A stretch of DNA of 14,528 nt from positions 1 to 14,528 of the forward strand of contig CAAGDF010000021.1 in NCBI GenBank assembly GCA_900768525.1, written 5' to 3'. Of this stretch, positions 6,755-13,077 are shown piece by piece. Made by a program: the position numbers and the translations under genes. Below the pieces are notes generated by a model. The model had not been told where the DNA came from. It saw only the letters and a program-made list of their open reading frames with translations, and did not search any database. The DNA comes from Clostridia bacterium. Lineage in GTDB: Bacteria > Bacillota > Clostridia > Christensenellales > Borkfalkiaceae. Each line of letters begins with the position of its first letter. Positions within the stretch are counted from its first letter, which is position 1.

Positions 6755-6772
6755 TTCCAAGTGAAATCATAT

Positions 6773-6828
6773 ATCAATCCCGTCTTATGTCGGCTGATCG
6801 GCTCGGCATAATGTGCGGGATTGATTTT
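6773..6828 (+). terminator. nrdD terminator
   Basis: Ten-bp outer stem ATCAATCCCG (6773-6782) / CGGGATTGAT (6816-6825) followed by TTT, with an inner 8-bp stem TTATGTCG (6785-6792) / CGGCATAA (6804-6811, one G-U). It begins 19 bp after the nrdD stop, so the flavoprotein gene downstream is largely a separate transcript. Confidence 0.8.
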
Positions 6829-6858
6829 ATATTAAAAAATTGATTTTGTATTAAAAAT
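6821..6858. repeat. AT-rich 19-bp tandem duplication
   Basis: Two 19-bp units starting at 6821 and 6840 (TTGATTTT-R-TATTAAAAAW), differing at two positions. The first overlaps the tail of the nrdD terminator. Probably slippage; no function evident. Confidence 0.6.
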
Positions 6859-6891
6859 AGTTGTAATATACGGCGTTTTGCACGTAAAAAC

Positions 6892-6920
6892 TTGTTTTTT
6901 ATCGGCAAATATTATATAAT
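6892..6920 (+). promoter_or_regulatory. Promoter of the thioredoxin-reductase-like gene
   Basis: -35 TTGTTT (6892-6897), 17 bp, -10 TATAAT (6915-6920, perfect). Initiation is expected near 6927. No NrdR-type palindrome is seen beside it. Confidence 0.75.
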
Positions 6921-6970
6921 CATACATACATTGATTGTTTGGGCGCATCGTTATCGGTCGCAAATCACAA

Positions 6971-6975
6971 AGAGG
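6971..6975 (+). promoter_or_regulatory. Ribosome binding site that fixes the flavoprotein start
   Basis: AGAGG five bases before ATG 6981. It favours this ATG over the in-frame TTG at 6939, which would add 14 residues before the FAD-binding strand and has no ribosome binding site. Confidence 0.7.
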
Positions 6976-6980
6976 AAAAA

Positions 6981-7895
6981 ATGACATACGATATAATAAT
7001 TATAGGCGCGGGCGCAGCCGGAATGAACGCCGCGTTGTACGCATTAAGAAGCGGTAAAACCGTTTTGCTTTTAGAGGGCGAAGCCGTCGGCGGACAGATT
7101 GCCAATTCGCCTAAAGTGGAAAATTTCCCCACCATACCCGAGATAAGCGGCAGCGATTTTGCCGATAAATTTTTCGAGCAAATCACAAGTTGGGGCGCGG
7201 AACTCGAATACGATCGGGTAACCGAAGTCGAAAAGAAAGACGGTTTGTTCAAGGTCAAAACCGAGTACGGCGAATACGAGGCTAAGGCAGTTATCGCCGC
7301 AACGGGCGTAAAACACAGGCATTTGCGTTGCCCCGGCGAAGAAGAACTCATAGGCAATGGCGTATATTTTTGCGCGCTGTGCGACGGACCGTTTTACACC
7401 GGGCGCGAAGTCGCGCTCATCGGCGACGGCAATACCGCTATGCAGTACGCGCTTATCCTGTCGGGTATTTGCACCAAAGTTCATTTGCTCACGCTTACCG
7501 ATAAATTCTTCGGCGATAAGATTTTAGAAAAACGTCTGAAAGAAAAAGAGAATATTTTGCACGTTCCCTTCGTTTCGGTAACAAAATTCAACGGAAGCGA
7601 TAAACTCGAAAGCATAGAATTCGTCAATACTCAAAACGGAGAAACGCATACGCTTGAAGTTCCTGCGGCGTTTGTTTCTATCGGGCAGATCCCCGATAAT
7701 AAAATTTTTTCTTCGCTTTGCGAGCTTGACGGGCAGGGGTATTTCGTTTGCAACGACGATATGTCCGCAAAGACCGACGGCTTTTTTGTCGCAGGCGATT
7801 GCCGCGCCAAGAAAATTCGTCAGCTTGCAACCGCCGTGTCCGACGGCGCGGTAGCCGCTCTTTCGGCTTGCGAATATATAGATAAACTAGGCTGA
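6981..7895 (+). CDS. Thioredoxin-reductase-like flavoprotein
   Basis: 304-aa FAD disulfide reductase; the family reduces thioredoxin- or glutaredoxin-like proteins. Seen: N-terminal FAD-binding GAGAAG (9-14), EGEAVGGQIANSPKVENFP (32-50), ATGV (107-110), redox-active CALC (C131, C134) followed by Asp135, second dinucleotide-binding motif GDGNTA (148-153), and the C-terminal FAD motif VAGDCR (270-275). Odd: the HRRxxxR signature that binds the NADPH 2'-phosphate is absent; the equivalent stretch reads VHLLTLTDKFFGDK (167-180). Clostridial ferredoxin-dependent thioredoxin reductases also lose pyridine-nucleotide motifs, so NADH or ferredoxin may be the donor (inference). It lies just downstream of nrdD, whose fused redoxin is a plausible partner. 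Start at ATG 6981 because it follows AGAGG and begins directly with the FAD-binding strand. Confidence 0.9.
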   Translation: MTYDIIIIGAGAAGMNAALYALRSGKTVLLLEGEAVGGQIANSPKVENFPTIPEISGSDFADKFFEQITSWGAELEYDRVTEVEKKDGLFKVKTEYGEYEAKAVIAATGVKHRHLRCPGEEELIGNGVYFCALCDGPFYTGREVALIGDGNTAMQYALILSGICTKVHLLTLTDKFFGDKILEKRLKEKENILHVPFVSVTKFNGSDKLESIEFVNTQNGETHTLEVPAAFVSIGQIPDNKIFSSLCELDGQGYFVCNDDMSAKTDGFFVAGDCRAKKIRQLATAVSDGAVAALSACEYIDKLG

Positions 7896-7908
7896 ACTGC
7901 GCGATAAT

Positions 7909-7928
7909 CGACCTATAGGTCGGTTTTT
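7909..7928 (+). terminator. Short terminator after the flavoprotein gene
   Basis: CGACC (7909-7913), TATA loop, GGTCG (7918-7922), then GTTTTT. The 14 bp CGACCTATAGGTCG are a perfect inverted repeat. The short stem makes it moderate in strength. Confidence 0.55.
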
Positions 7929-7956
7929 AAGCGTGTATAACACTTTCAGGGTAAAT

Positions 7957-8598
7957 ATGAAAGATAAAAAACAAGTTATCGAAACGATAAAACAAAACAA
8001 AATAATAGCCATAATCCGCGGAGTAGAAGAGGATAAAACCGCGGAGCTTATCGGCGCATTGTATAACGGCGGAATACGCGCAGCCGAGTTTGCTTTCGGC
8101 AGCGACGAGGAAAAGACCGCCCGTATGATAAAAATCGCGGTCGATAATTTCGGCGATCGAATGCAAATCGGCGCGGGCACGGTAACGAACGTCCGTCGGT
8201 TAGAACTTGCGCTCGCAGCGGGTGCAACTTACGTTATCACCCCCGTGTGCGATACGTCGTTTGTATCGCGTTGCAATGCCGAGGGTATTTGCACTATAAT
8301 CGGTTCGCTCACGCCTACAGAGATTAAGACTGCGGCAGACGGCGGTGCTGATTTTGTCAAACTTTTTCCTGCCGACGCATTCGGTCCGCGTTACATAAAA
8401 TCGGTTCTCGCCCCGCTCGCGGGCGTAAACATAATCGCTTTCGGCGGTATAACGCAGTCGAACGTAAACGAGTATTTAAACGCGGGTGCGGTAGCCGTCG
8501 GCATAGGCGCGGAACTTATCGACAAGGCGGCGATCGCCTCGTCGAATTTTGCGTTAATTACCGAAAAAGCAAAGGCGTTAAGAGCGGTTGTAAAATAA
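7957..8598 (+). CDS. KDPG/KDPGal-family class I aldolase
   Basis: 213-aa TIM-barrel aldolase of the Eda/DgoA family, which cleaves 2-keto-3-deoxy-6-phospho sugar acids (or 4-hydroxy-2-oxoglutarate) to pyruvate plus an aldehyde through a lysine Schiff base. Seen: IIAIIRG near the N-terminus (Arg21), Glu44 in AAEFAFGS, IGAGTV (71-76), Schiff-base Lys135 in FVKLFPADAFGPRYIK, phosphate-binding FGGI (162-165). The Arg that canonical KDPG aldolases carry four residues after the Glu (as in EITFR of the gene at 13328) is Gly48 here. The FPADAFGPRYIK wording and loss of that Arg recall DgoA, so a galactonate-type or other substrate is possible. ATG 7957 follows a weak AGGG; the GTG at 7933 would add residues lacking family similarity. 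It is not adjacent to the uronate genes. Confidence 0.82.
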   Translation: MKDKKQVIETIKQNKIIAIIRGVEEDKTAELIGALYNGGIRAAEFAFGSDEEKTARMIKIAVDNFGDRMQIGAGTVTNVRRLELALAAGATYVITPVCDTSFVSRCNAEGICTIIGSLTPTEIKTAADGGADFVKLFPADAFGPRYIKSVLAPLAGVNIIAFGGITQSNVNEYLNAGAVAVGIGAELIDKAAIASSNFALITEKAKALRAVVK

Positions 8599-8607
8599 AA
8601 AATCGTG

Positions 8608-8636
8608 TTGCTTGGTATGACTAAAGTGTCGATAAT
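8608..8636 (+). promoter_or_regulatory. Candidate mntP promoter
   Basis: -35 TTGCTT (8608-8613), 17 bp, -10 GATAAT (8631-8636), just upstream of mntP with a leader of only about 12 nt. That leaves no room for a yybP-ykoY manganese riboswitch. Confidence 0.5.
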
Positions 8637-8654
8637 AGACTTATAGGGTAACAT

Positions 8655-9242
8655 ATGGGAATAATTGAACTTTTGGGAATAAGCGTCGGGCTTTCTATGG
8701 ACGCGTTCGCCGTATCCGTATGTAAGGGGCTGAAAATGAAAAAATTCAGTCTGAAACAAACGCTTATAATATGTTTGTTTTTCGGCGGTTTTCAGTCGCT
8801 CATGCCGCTCATCGGCTGGCTTGTCGGCGGACTGCTCGAGCAGTATATTAAAGAAATCGACCATTGGATAGCGTTCGTATTGCTTGCCTACCTCGGCATA
8901 AAAACTATTTACGAAAGCGTAAAAAACAAGGATGAAGATGAAACCGCAAGCGACGAACCCGCCAAACTCGATATAAAAGAATTGTTTATTATGGCAATCG
9001 CCACCAGTATCGACGCGCTCGCCGTCGGCATAACGTTCGCTTTTCTCGATATGCAAATCAACATATTCATCGCAATCGCGATAATAGGGTTGATAACCGC
9101 CGCTATATGCTTTGTCGGCACGCTTCTCGGTCACAAATTCGGTTCAAAATTCAAAAAAACCGCGGAAATCATCGGCGGCGTAGTGCTTATTCTCGTAGGT
9201 CTGAAAATTCTTTTAGAAGGGCTCGGCGTAGTGCTCTTTTAA
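8655..9242 (+). CDS. mntP: Manganese efflux pump MntP
   Basis: 195-aa polytopic membrane exporter that lowers cytosolic Mn2+. Seen: the two pseudo-repeated DUF204 halves, each with its signature acidic residue in a helix, GISVGLSMDAFAVSV (Asp16) and ATSIDALAVGITF (Asp120); six hydrophobic helices at about residues 3-22, 36-60, 70-88, 108-130, 135-158 and 170-192; and a charged cytoplasmic loop (KNKDEDETASDEPAK, 90-104) between the halves. Length matches the family (about 190). AGGG at 8645-8648 is a weak ribosome binding site. The neighbours are sugar-acid enzymes, with no obvious functional link. I see no MntR-like palindrome or manganese riboswitch ahead of it. Confidence 0.93.
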   Translation: MGIIELLGISVGLSMDAFAVSVCKGLKMKKFSLKQTLIICLFFGGFQSLMPLIGWLVGGLLEQYIKEIDHWIAFVLLAYLGIKTIYESVKNKDEDETASDEPAKLDIKELFIMAIATSIDALAVGITFAFLDMQINIFIAIAIIGLITAAICFVGTLLGHKFGSKFKKTAEIIGGVVLILVGLKILLEGLGVVLF

Positions 9243-9318
9243 TAGAAAGCAGTGCTTTTAGTGCAAAGATTAAAACAGTAAATTCGCAAAACACAATATA
9301 TAAAACCTGATAAAATGC

Positions 9319-9322
9319 GAGG
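9319..9322 (+). promoter_or_regulatory. Ribosome binding site that fixes the uxuA start
   Basis: GAGG seven bases before ATG 9330. The in-frame ATG at 9315 would place this site inside the coding region and has no site of its own, so 9330 is preferred. Confidence 0.7.
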
Positions 9323-9329
9323 TGCAAAA

Positions 9330-10367
9330 ATGAAAATGACTTTTCGTTGGTATGGCGAAAAAGATTGCATACCCTTGAACTACATCAAGCAGATACAGGG
9401 CATGACCGGGGTAGTTACGGCGGTGTACGACGTACCGGTCGGCGAAGTATGGCAGCTTGAAAAACTCGAACGGCTTAAGAGTTTATGCGATGCCGCGGGG
9501 CTTGAAATGGAAGTAATCGAATCCATTCCCGTGCACGAGGATATAAAACTCGGCAAGCCTTCGCGTGATAAACTTATTGCCAACTATGCGCAAAACATAA
9601 TAAATTGCGGCAAAGTCGGCGTAAAGTGCGTTTGCTACAACTTTATGCCCGTGTTCGATTGGTTCAGAACAAACCTTTATTATAAGCATACCGACGGCAG
9701 CACGTCGCTTTCTTACAGTGAGGACGATTTCAACAAACTGGACAAGCACAACCTGCGCCTGCCCGGTTGGGATGAAAGTTATTCGCCCGAACAGCTCAAC
9801 GGTTTGCTTAAAGAGTACGAGGGCATGACGCACGAAAAACTGTTTAAAAACCTCGTATATTTCTTAAACGGCATAATGCCCGCGTGCAACGAAGCGGGTG
9901 TAAACATGGCTATTCACCCCGACGATCCGCCGTGGGATATTTTCGGACTGCCCAGAATTGTCGGCAGGGAAGAGGACTACGACCGCTTGTTCGCTGCCGT
10001 GCCCGATCCGCACAACGGCATCACGTTTTGCACGGGTTCGCTCGGCGCGGGGCGTTTCAACGATTTGCCCAAAATGGCTGCAAAATACGCAAAGCGCATA
10101 TATTTCGCGCACCTGCGTCAGCTTAAATTCGTAAACGTGACCGATTTTTACGAAAACGGTCATCAGACCGCCGAGGGTAACGTGGACATTTATTCTATCG
10201 TCCGTGCGCTCGAAGAAAACGGCTTCGAGGGGTATTTAAGACCCGATCACGGCAGAAACATCTGGGGCGAGGACGCAAAGCCCGGTTACGGTTTGTTCGA
10301 TCGTGCGCTCGGCGCGGCGTATCTCACAGGCGTATTCGAAGCCGTCCAAAAAGATTTTAAAAAATAA
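9330..10367 (+). CDS. uxuA: Mannonate dehydratase
   Basis: Dehydrates D-mannonate to 2-keto-3-deoxy-D-gluconate in glucuronate catabolism; cytoplasmic, divalent-metal dependent. 345 aa, typical of the Gram-positive type. Seen: the N-terminal MTFRWYGEKD, NFMPVFDWFRTNL (104-116), and the four metal ligands expected from the Streptococcus suis enzyme: His196 (AIHPDDPP), Cys234 (TFCTGSLG), His261 (FAHLRQL) and Asp306 (RPDHG). The 87 bp between mntP and uxuA contain no convincing promoter or operator. It is followed 15 bp downstream by the SDR gene uxuB, with AGGAGA ahead of it, so the two form an operon. Start chosen at ATG 9330 (see ribosome binding site entry). Confidence 0.97.
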   Translation: MKMTFRWYGEKDCIPLNYIKQIQGMTGVVTAVYDVPVGEVWQLEKLERLKSLCDAAGLEMEVIESIPVHEDIKLGKPSRDKLIANYAQNIINCGKVGVKCVCYNFMPVFDWFRTNLYYKHTDGSTSLSYSEDDFNKLDKHNLRLPGWDESYSPEQLNGLLKEYEGMTHEKLFKNLVYFLNGIMPACNEAGVNMAIHPDDPPWDIFGLPRIVGREEDYDRLFAAVPDPHNGITFCTGSLGAGRFNDLPKMAAKYAKRIYFAHLRQLKFVNVTDFYENGHQTAEGNVDIYSIVRALEENGFEGYLRPDHGRNIWGEDAKPGYGLFDRALGAAYLTGVFEAVQKDFKK

Positions 10368-10382
10368 CAGGAGAAAATAGAA

Positions 10383-11225
10383 ATGTATAATTTACCTTTT
10401 GAAATAGACTTGAGCGGAAAAAGCGTAGCGATCACGGGCGCGGGCGGAATCATTTGCGGCGAGTTCGCAAAAGCGCTTGCTGCTTGCGGTGCGCAGGTTG
10501 CTCTGCTCGATATCAATTACGACGCAGCCGAAAAAGTTGCATCCGAAATAGGCGAAAACGCACTTGCAATTCGTTGTAACTGTCTTGATAAAGAAAGCAT
10601 AAAGTCCGCCTATAGCACCGTTATCGAAGCATTCGGCAAGGTGGATATCCTTATAAACGGCGCGGGCGGCAACAGTCCAAAAGCCACTTGCGATAACGAA
10701 ACCATGTCGCCCGAAATGCTCGGTGCGGAGGGCTTGAAAGATTTCTTTGCGCTTGACGAAAGCGGGCTTAAATTCGTATTCGACCTTAATATTACCTCGG
10801 CGTTTTTAGTAACGCAGGTTTTTGCCGAAGGTATGGTAAAAACGGGTGGCAATATCATCAACATTTCGTCGATGAACGCATTCCGTCCGCTTACCAAAAT
10901 TCCCGCATACTCGGCTGCAAAAGCGGGCATTTCCAACTTTACGGAATGGCTTGCCGTTCACTTTGCGCCCTGCGGAATTCGTTGCAACGCAATCGCTCCC
11001 GGTTTCTTCGTAACCAATCAGAACCGCGCGCTTTTGTATAACGAGGACGGCACGCCCACCGCAAGAACGGGCAAAATTTTAGCCGCAACGCCTATGAAGA
11101 AATTCGGCGAAATCAGTGATCTTATCGGTTGCCTTTTATGGTTATCCGACGATAAAGCCAGCGGTTTTGTAACGGGAACAGTCATCCCGGTAGACGGTGG
11201 GTTCTCGGCATACAGCGGCGTCTAA
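10383..11225 (+). CDS. uxuB: D-mannonate oxidoreductase, SDR type (fructuronate reductase)
   Basis: Reduces D-fructuronate to D-mannonate with NAD(P)H, the step before UxuA. 280 aa, classical short-chain dehydrogenase fold as in Bacillus subtilis UxuB (YjmF), not the long-chain E. coli type. Seen: nucleotide-binding TGAGGIICG (18-26), acidic Asp43 at the end of beta 2 (LLDIN, which favours NAD), NGAGG (92-96), catalytic Ser162 (NISSMN), Tyr176 and Lys180 (YSAAK), the PGFFVT loop (206-211) and the C-terminal GTVIPVDGGFSAYSG. The assignment as UxuB rather than a generic SDR rests on 15-bp linkage to uxuA and on the family-typical C-terminus. AGGAG at 10369-10373 precedes the ATG. The large palindrome downstream begins in its stop codon. 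Confidence 0.9.
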   Translation: MYNLPFEIDLSGKSVAITGAGGIICGEFAKALAACGAQVALLDINYDAAEKVASEIGENALAIRCNCLDKESIKSAYSTVIEAFGKVDILINGAGGNSPKATCDNETMSPEMLGAEGLKDFFALDESGLKFVFDLNITSAFLVTQVFAEGMVKTGGNIINISSMNAFRPLTKIPAYSAAKAGISNFTEWLAVHFAPCGIRCNAIAPGFFVTNQNRALLYNEDGTPTARTGKILAATPMKKFGEISDLIGCLLWLSDDKASGFVTGTVIPVDGGFSAYSGV

Positions 11226-11353
11226 TTTTAAAGCGCATGCATCGCTTACAGCAGCGTTTCTGCCATCAAAACAAGATCCCGATGACCGAATAGGTCTATC
11301 GTGTCCTTGTTTTAATGTCGAGCCTTGCTGTAAACGCGCCTGCACTCTAAAAT
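11225..11353. repeat. 129-bp imperfect palindrome (long hairpin element) after uxuB
   Basis: Left arm 11225-11287 and right arm 11293-11353 pair around a 5-nt GAATA loop. From the loop outward: GACC/GGTC (11284-11287/11293-11296), CGAT/ATCG (11280-11283/11298-11301), an internal loop, AAAACAAG/CTTGTTTT (11268-11275/11306-11313), CAT/ATG, then looser similarity with TTACAGCA/TGCTGTAA and ATTTTA/TAAAAT at the ends. The arms end at the uxuB stop codon. It could serve as the uxuAB terminator although no T-tract follows; its shape resembles a mobile palindromic unit. Confidence 0.75.
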
Positions 11354-11381
11354 TTAAAATCAATGAGCCTTGCAAAGCTTG
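11296..11381 (+). repeat. 86-bp direct repeat, copy 1
   Basis: Starts in the right arm of the 129-bp palindrome and continues past it to GCTTG. Matches copy 2 (11486-11571) with 9 mismatches and no gap, about 90% identity, at a 190-bp offset. Confidence 0.9.
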
Positions 11382-11485
11382 TATCTATACCGCAAAACGG
11401 GCTTAACAAGGTCTATTCAGTCCTGCAATCAACAATGAGCCTTGCCAAAACCGCGACTAACCCCTAAAATCGGCAAAGAGGGTTG

Positions 11486-11571
11486 CTATCGTGTCCTTGT
11501 TTTAATGGCGAGCCTTGCTGTAAACGCACCTGCACTTTAGAATTTAAAATCGGCGAGCCTTGCATTGCTTG
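11486..11571 (+). repeat. 86-bp direct repeat, copy 2 (half element)
   Basis: Gap-free copy of 11296-11381 lacking the left arm of the palindrome, so only half of the element is present. The core GAGCCTTGC occurs twice in each copy and once between them (starts 11320, 11365, 11437, 11510, 11555). Between here and the gene at 11798 there is no gene: 11572-11700 holds a CTGACG/CGTCAG inverted repeat (11615-11637) and a nine-A run, with two further palindromes after it. Confidence 0.9.
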
Positions 11572-11700
11572 CAGGCAATTCTCTCGTCATCCTGAGACGC
11601 GCTTATAAACTCGGCTGACGAACGATCTGGCCGTCAGGCGCAAAAAAAAACAAGTATTGGCACGAAATGGCATATTTCCAAAACCGTCAAACTATTTGCC

Positions 11701-11746
11701 TATGCGTTTTGCCAAACTTTTGCGCGACAAAAGTTTGAAGGCGTAT
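11701..11746. repeat. Long hairpin with 10-bp perfect core
   Basis: CAAACTTTTG (11713-11722), CGCGA, CAAAAGTTTG (11728-11737) is a perfect stem. Outside it TATGCG (11701-11706) pairs with CGTATA (11741-11746) with one G-U, separated by an asymmetric internal loop. There is no T-tract, so terminator function is doubtful. It looks like an intergenic palindromic repeat. Confidence 0.7.
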
Positions 11747-11762
11747 ATAAACGGCAAAGCTG

Positions 11763-11779
11763 TTTCAAACATTTTGAAA
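11763..11779. promoter_or_regulatory. 17-bp palindrome upstream of the hydrolase pair (possible operator)
   Basis: TTTCAAA-CAT-TTTGAAA, perfect 7-bp arms, 18 bp before the ATG at 11798. The position suits an operator or a small hairpin in the leader. AT-rich palindromes of this length can arise by chance. Confidence 0.3.
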
Positions 11780-11797
11780 AACGAAAGTAAATAAACA

Positions 11798-12469
11798 ATG
11801 AAAAAACACGAATTTACATTCAACGGATATAACGCGACAATTCTTATACCCGATAATTTTAACGGCAAATGGATTTGGAAAACCGAGTTTTTCTACGCGT
11901 TCGATAAAGCCGAGCGAACTCTCTTCGATATGGGTTACGCCCGCGTGTATTATCAGATAAGCAATATGTACGGCAGCGACCGCGCGGTGCGGCTTATGCA
12001 TAAATTTCATTTGCATATAGCAAAAGAATTCGGCTTTACCGCAAAGCCCTGCCTTTTCGGCTTTTCAAGAGGCGGACTTTACGCCTTTAACTATGCGCTT
12101 TATTACCCCGAATATGTAGATAAACTCTACCTCGACGCGCCCGTGCTCAATCTCAAGTCGTGGCCGCCGAAGGGCAGTGCCGAGCATATTCAGTTATTAA
12201 ACGAGTATCTTTTGGACGAAAACACGTTCCAAGCGTACGATTTCAGTCCGATTGATAAATTGCCCGAGTTTTCTCAAAACGGGCACAAAATTCTTTTGGT
12301 TGCAGGGCTTAAAGATGCCACCGTACCTTATAACGAAAACGGAAAAATCATGGCCGACTGTTATGCGGCGAACGGCTTGCCGATAACTGTCATCACAAAA
12401 CCCGATTGCGATCATCATCCTCATTCGCTCGAGAATGTCGAACCTATCATAAAATTTATTGAAGAATGA
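11798..12469 (+). CDS. Alpha/beta hydrolase (putative carbohydrate esterase)
   Basis: 223-aa alpha/beta-hydrolase. Seen: nucleophile elbow GFSRGG with Ser90 (88-93), followed by GLYAFNYALYYPEYVDKLYLDAPV, acid Asp173 in GLKDATVPY, and a C-terminal histidine cluster CDHHPHSL (His206, His207 or His209 as the catalytic base). No signal peptide or transmembrane segment, so it acts in the cytoplasm. It overlaps the SGNH hydrolase downstream by 4 bp (ATGA), which implies translational coupling and a shared task. Set between uxuAB and eda-kdgK, the pair plausibly deacylates imported uronate-containing oligosaccharides; that is inference from context. The ATG has no convincing Shine-Dalgarno, and the 572 bp upstream are repeats rather than an operon junction, so it may have its own promoter. 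A peptidase or lipase role cannot be excluded. Confidence 0.8.
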   Translation: MKKHEFTFNGYNATILIPDNFNGKWIWKTEFFYAFDKAERTLFDMGYARVYYQISNMYGSDRAVRLMHKFHLHIAKEFGFTAKPCLFGFSRGGLYAFNYALYYPEYVDKLYLDAPVLNLKSWPPKGSAEHIQLLNEYLLDENTFQAYDFSPIDKLPEFSQNGHKILLVAGLKDATVPYNENGKIMADCYAANGLPITVITKPDCDHHPHSLENVEPIIKFIEE

Positions 12470-13059
12470 AAGAAAGATTTGAATGGACGCAAAGTTGGTG
12501 CGACGAAGCCCCGAGCGACGATTTGCCCCGCGTGCTGCTCATAGGCGACAGCATAACGCGTCAGTATCAGGATCGCGTAAGAGAACTGCTCCGCGACAAA
12601 TGCTACGTCGATTATTTTTCGTCGTCCTACGCGGTAGATTTCCCTATATACCAAACGCTTATAAAGGCGTTCGTCGGCGATTCAAAGTATGCCGTCATAC
12701 ATTTCAATAACGGCTTGCACGGCTTTCACGTCGGCAAAAGAACCTATAAATCGCGCCTTAAAAAATTGTTCAAATCGTTCCCCGAGGATAGCAAAGTTAT
12801 CTTAGCCAACACCACGTTCGTTTTCAAAGAGGGCAATATTATTCCCGATGAAGCGTGGGGCAAAAGAGTATCCGAACGCAACGCCGCAATCGCCGAACTT
12901 TCTGAAGAACTCGGCTTTCCGAATGACGATCTTTATTCCGTCAGCAAAACAATCGATGCGAGCGGTCGCAGTAACGACGGCACGCATTACACCGAAATCG
13001 GCATAAATCTCCTTGCCGCTAGCGTAGTAAAAAGTATACTCGAAGCTCTTAATCATTGA
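12466..13059 (+). CDS. SGNH/GDSL-type hydrolase (putative esterase)
   Basis: 197-aa cytoplasmic esterase-like protein. Seen: block I with the nucleophile VLLIGDSIT (Ser29), block III-like FNNGLHG (Asn82), and block V SNDGTHYT with the Asp171-x-x-His174 pair; the body is a typical small flavodoxin-like SGNH fold. No signal peptide. The start ATG lies inside the previous gene's stop (ATGA), a sign of translational coupling. Many SGNH proteins of this size are carbohydrate O-acetyl esterases; together with the uronate genes this suggests deacetylation of xylan- or pectin-derived oligosaccharides, but the substrate cannot be read from the sequence. After its stop a multi-hairpin repeat begins within 20 bp. 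Confidence 0.85.
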   Translation: MKERFEWTQSWCDEAPSDDLPRVLLIGDSITRQYQDRVRELLRDKCYVDYFSSSYAVDFPIYQTLIKAFVGDSKYAVIHFNNGLHGFHVGKRTYKSRLKKLFKSFPEDSKVILANTTFVFKEGNIIPDEAWGKRVSERNAAIAELSEELGFPNDDLYSVSKTIDASGRSNDGTHYTEIGINLLAASVVKSILEALNH

Positions 13060-13077
13060 CTTAAAATAACAAGTTTT

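Noticed and set aside
5855..6760. 301-aa - strand ORF opposite nrdD
   Set aside because: Mirror-frame artefact of a long, strongly biased coding gene; the sense strand has full NrdD and redoxin motifs.
8599..8654. Manganese (yybP-ykoY) riboswitch upstream of mntP
   Set aside because: Only 56 bp separate the genes and the leader after the likely promoter is about 12 nt; too short for the aptamer.
8391..9134. 247-aa - strand ORF across the aldolase/mntP junction
   Set aside because: Antisense to two genes with intact family motifs; spans their intergenic promoter.
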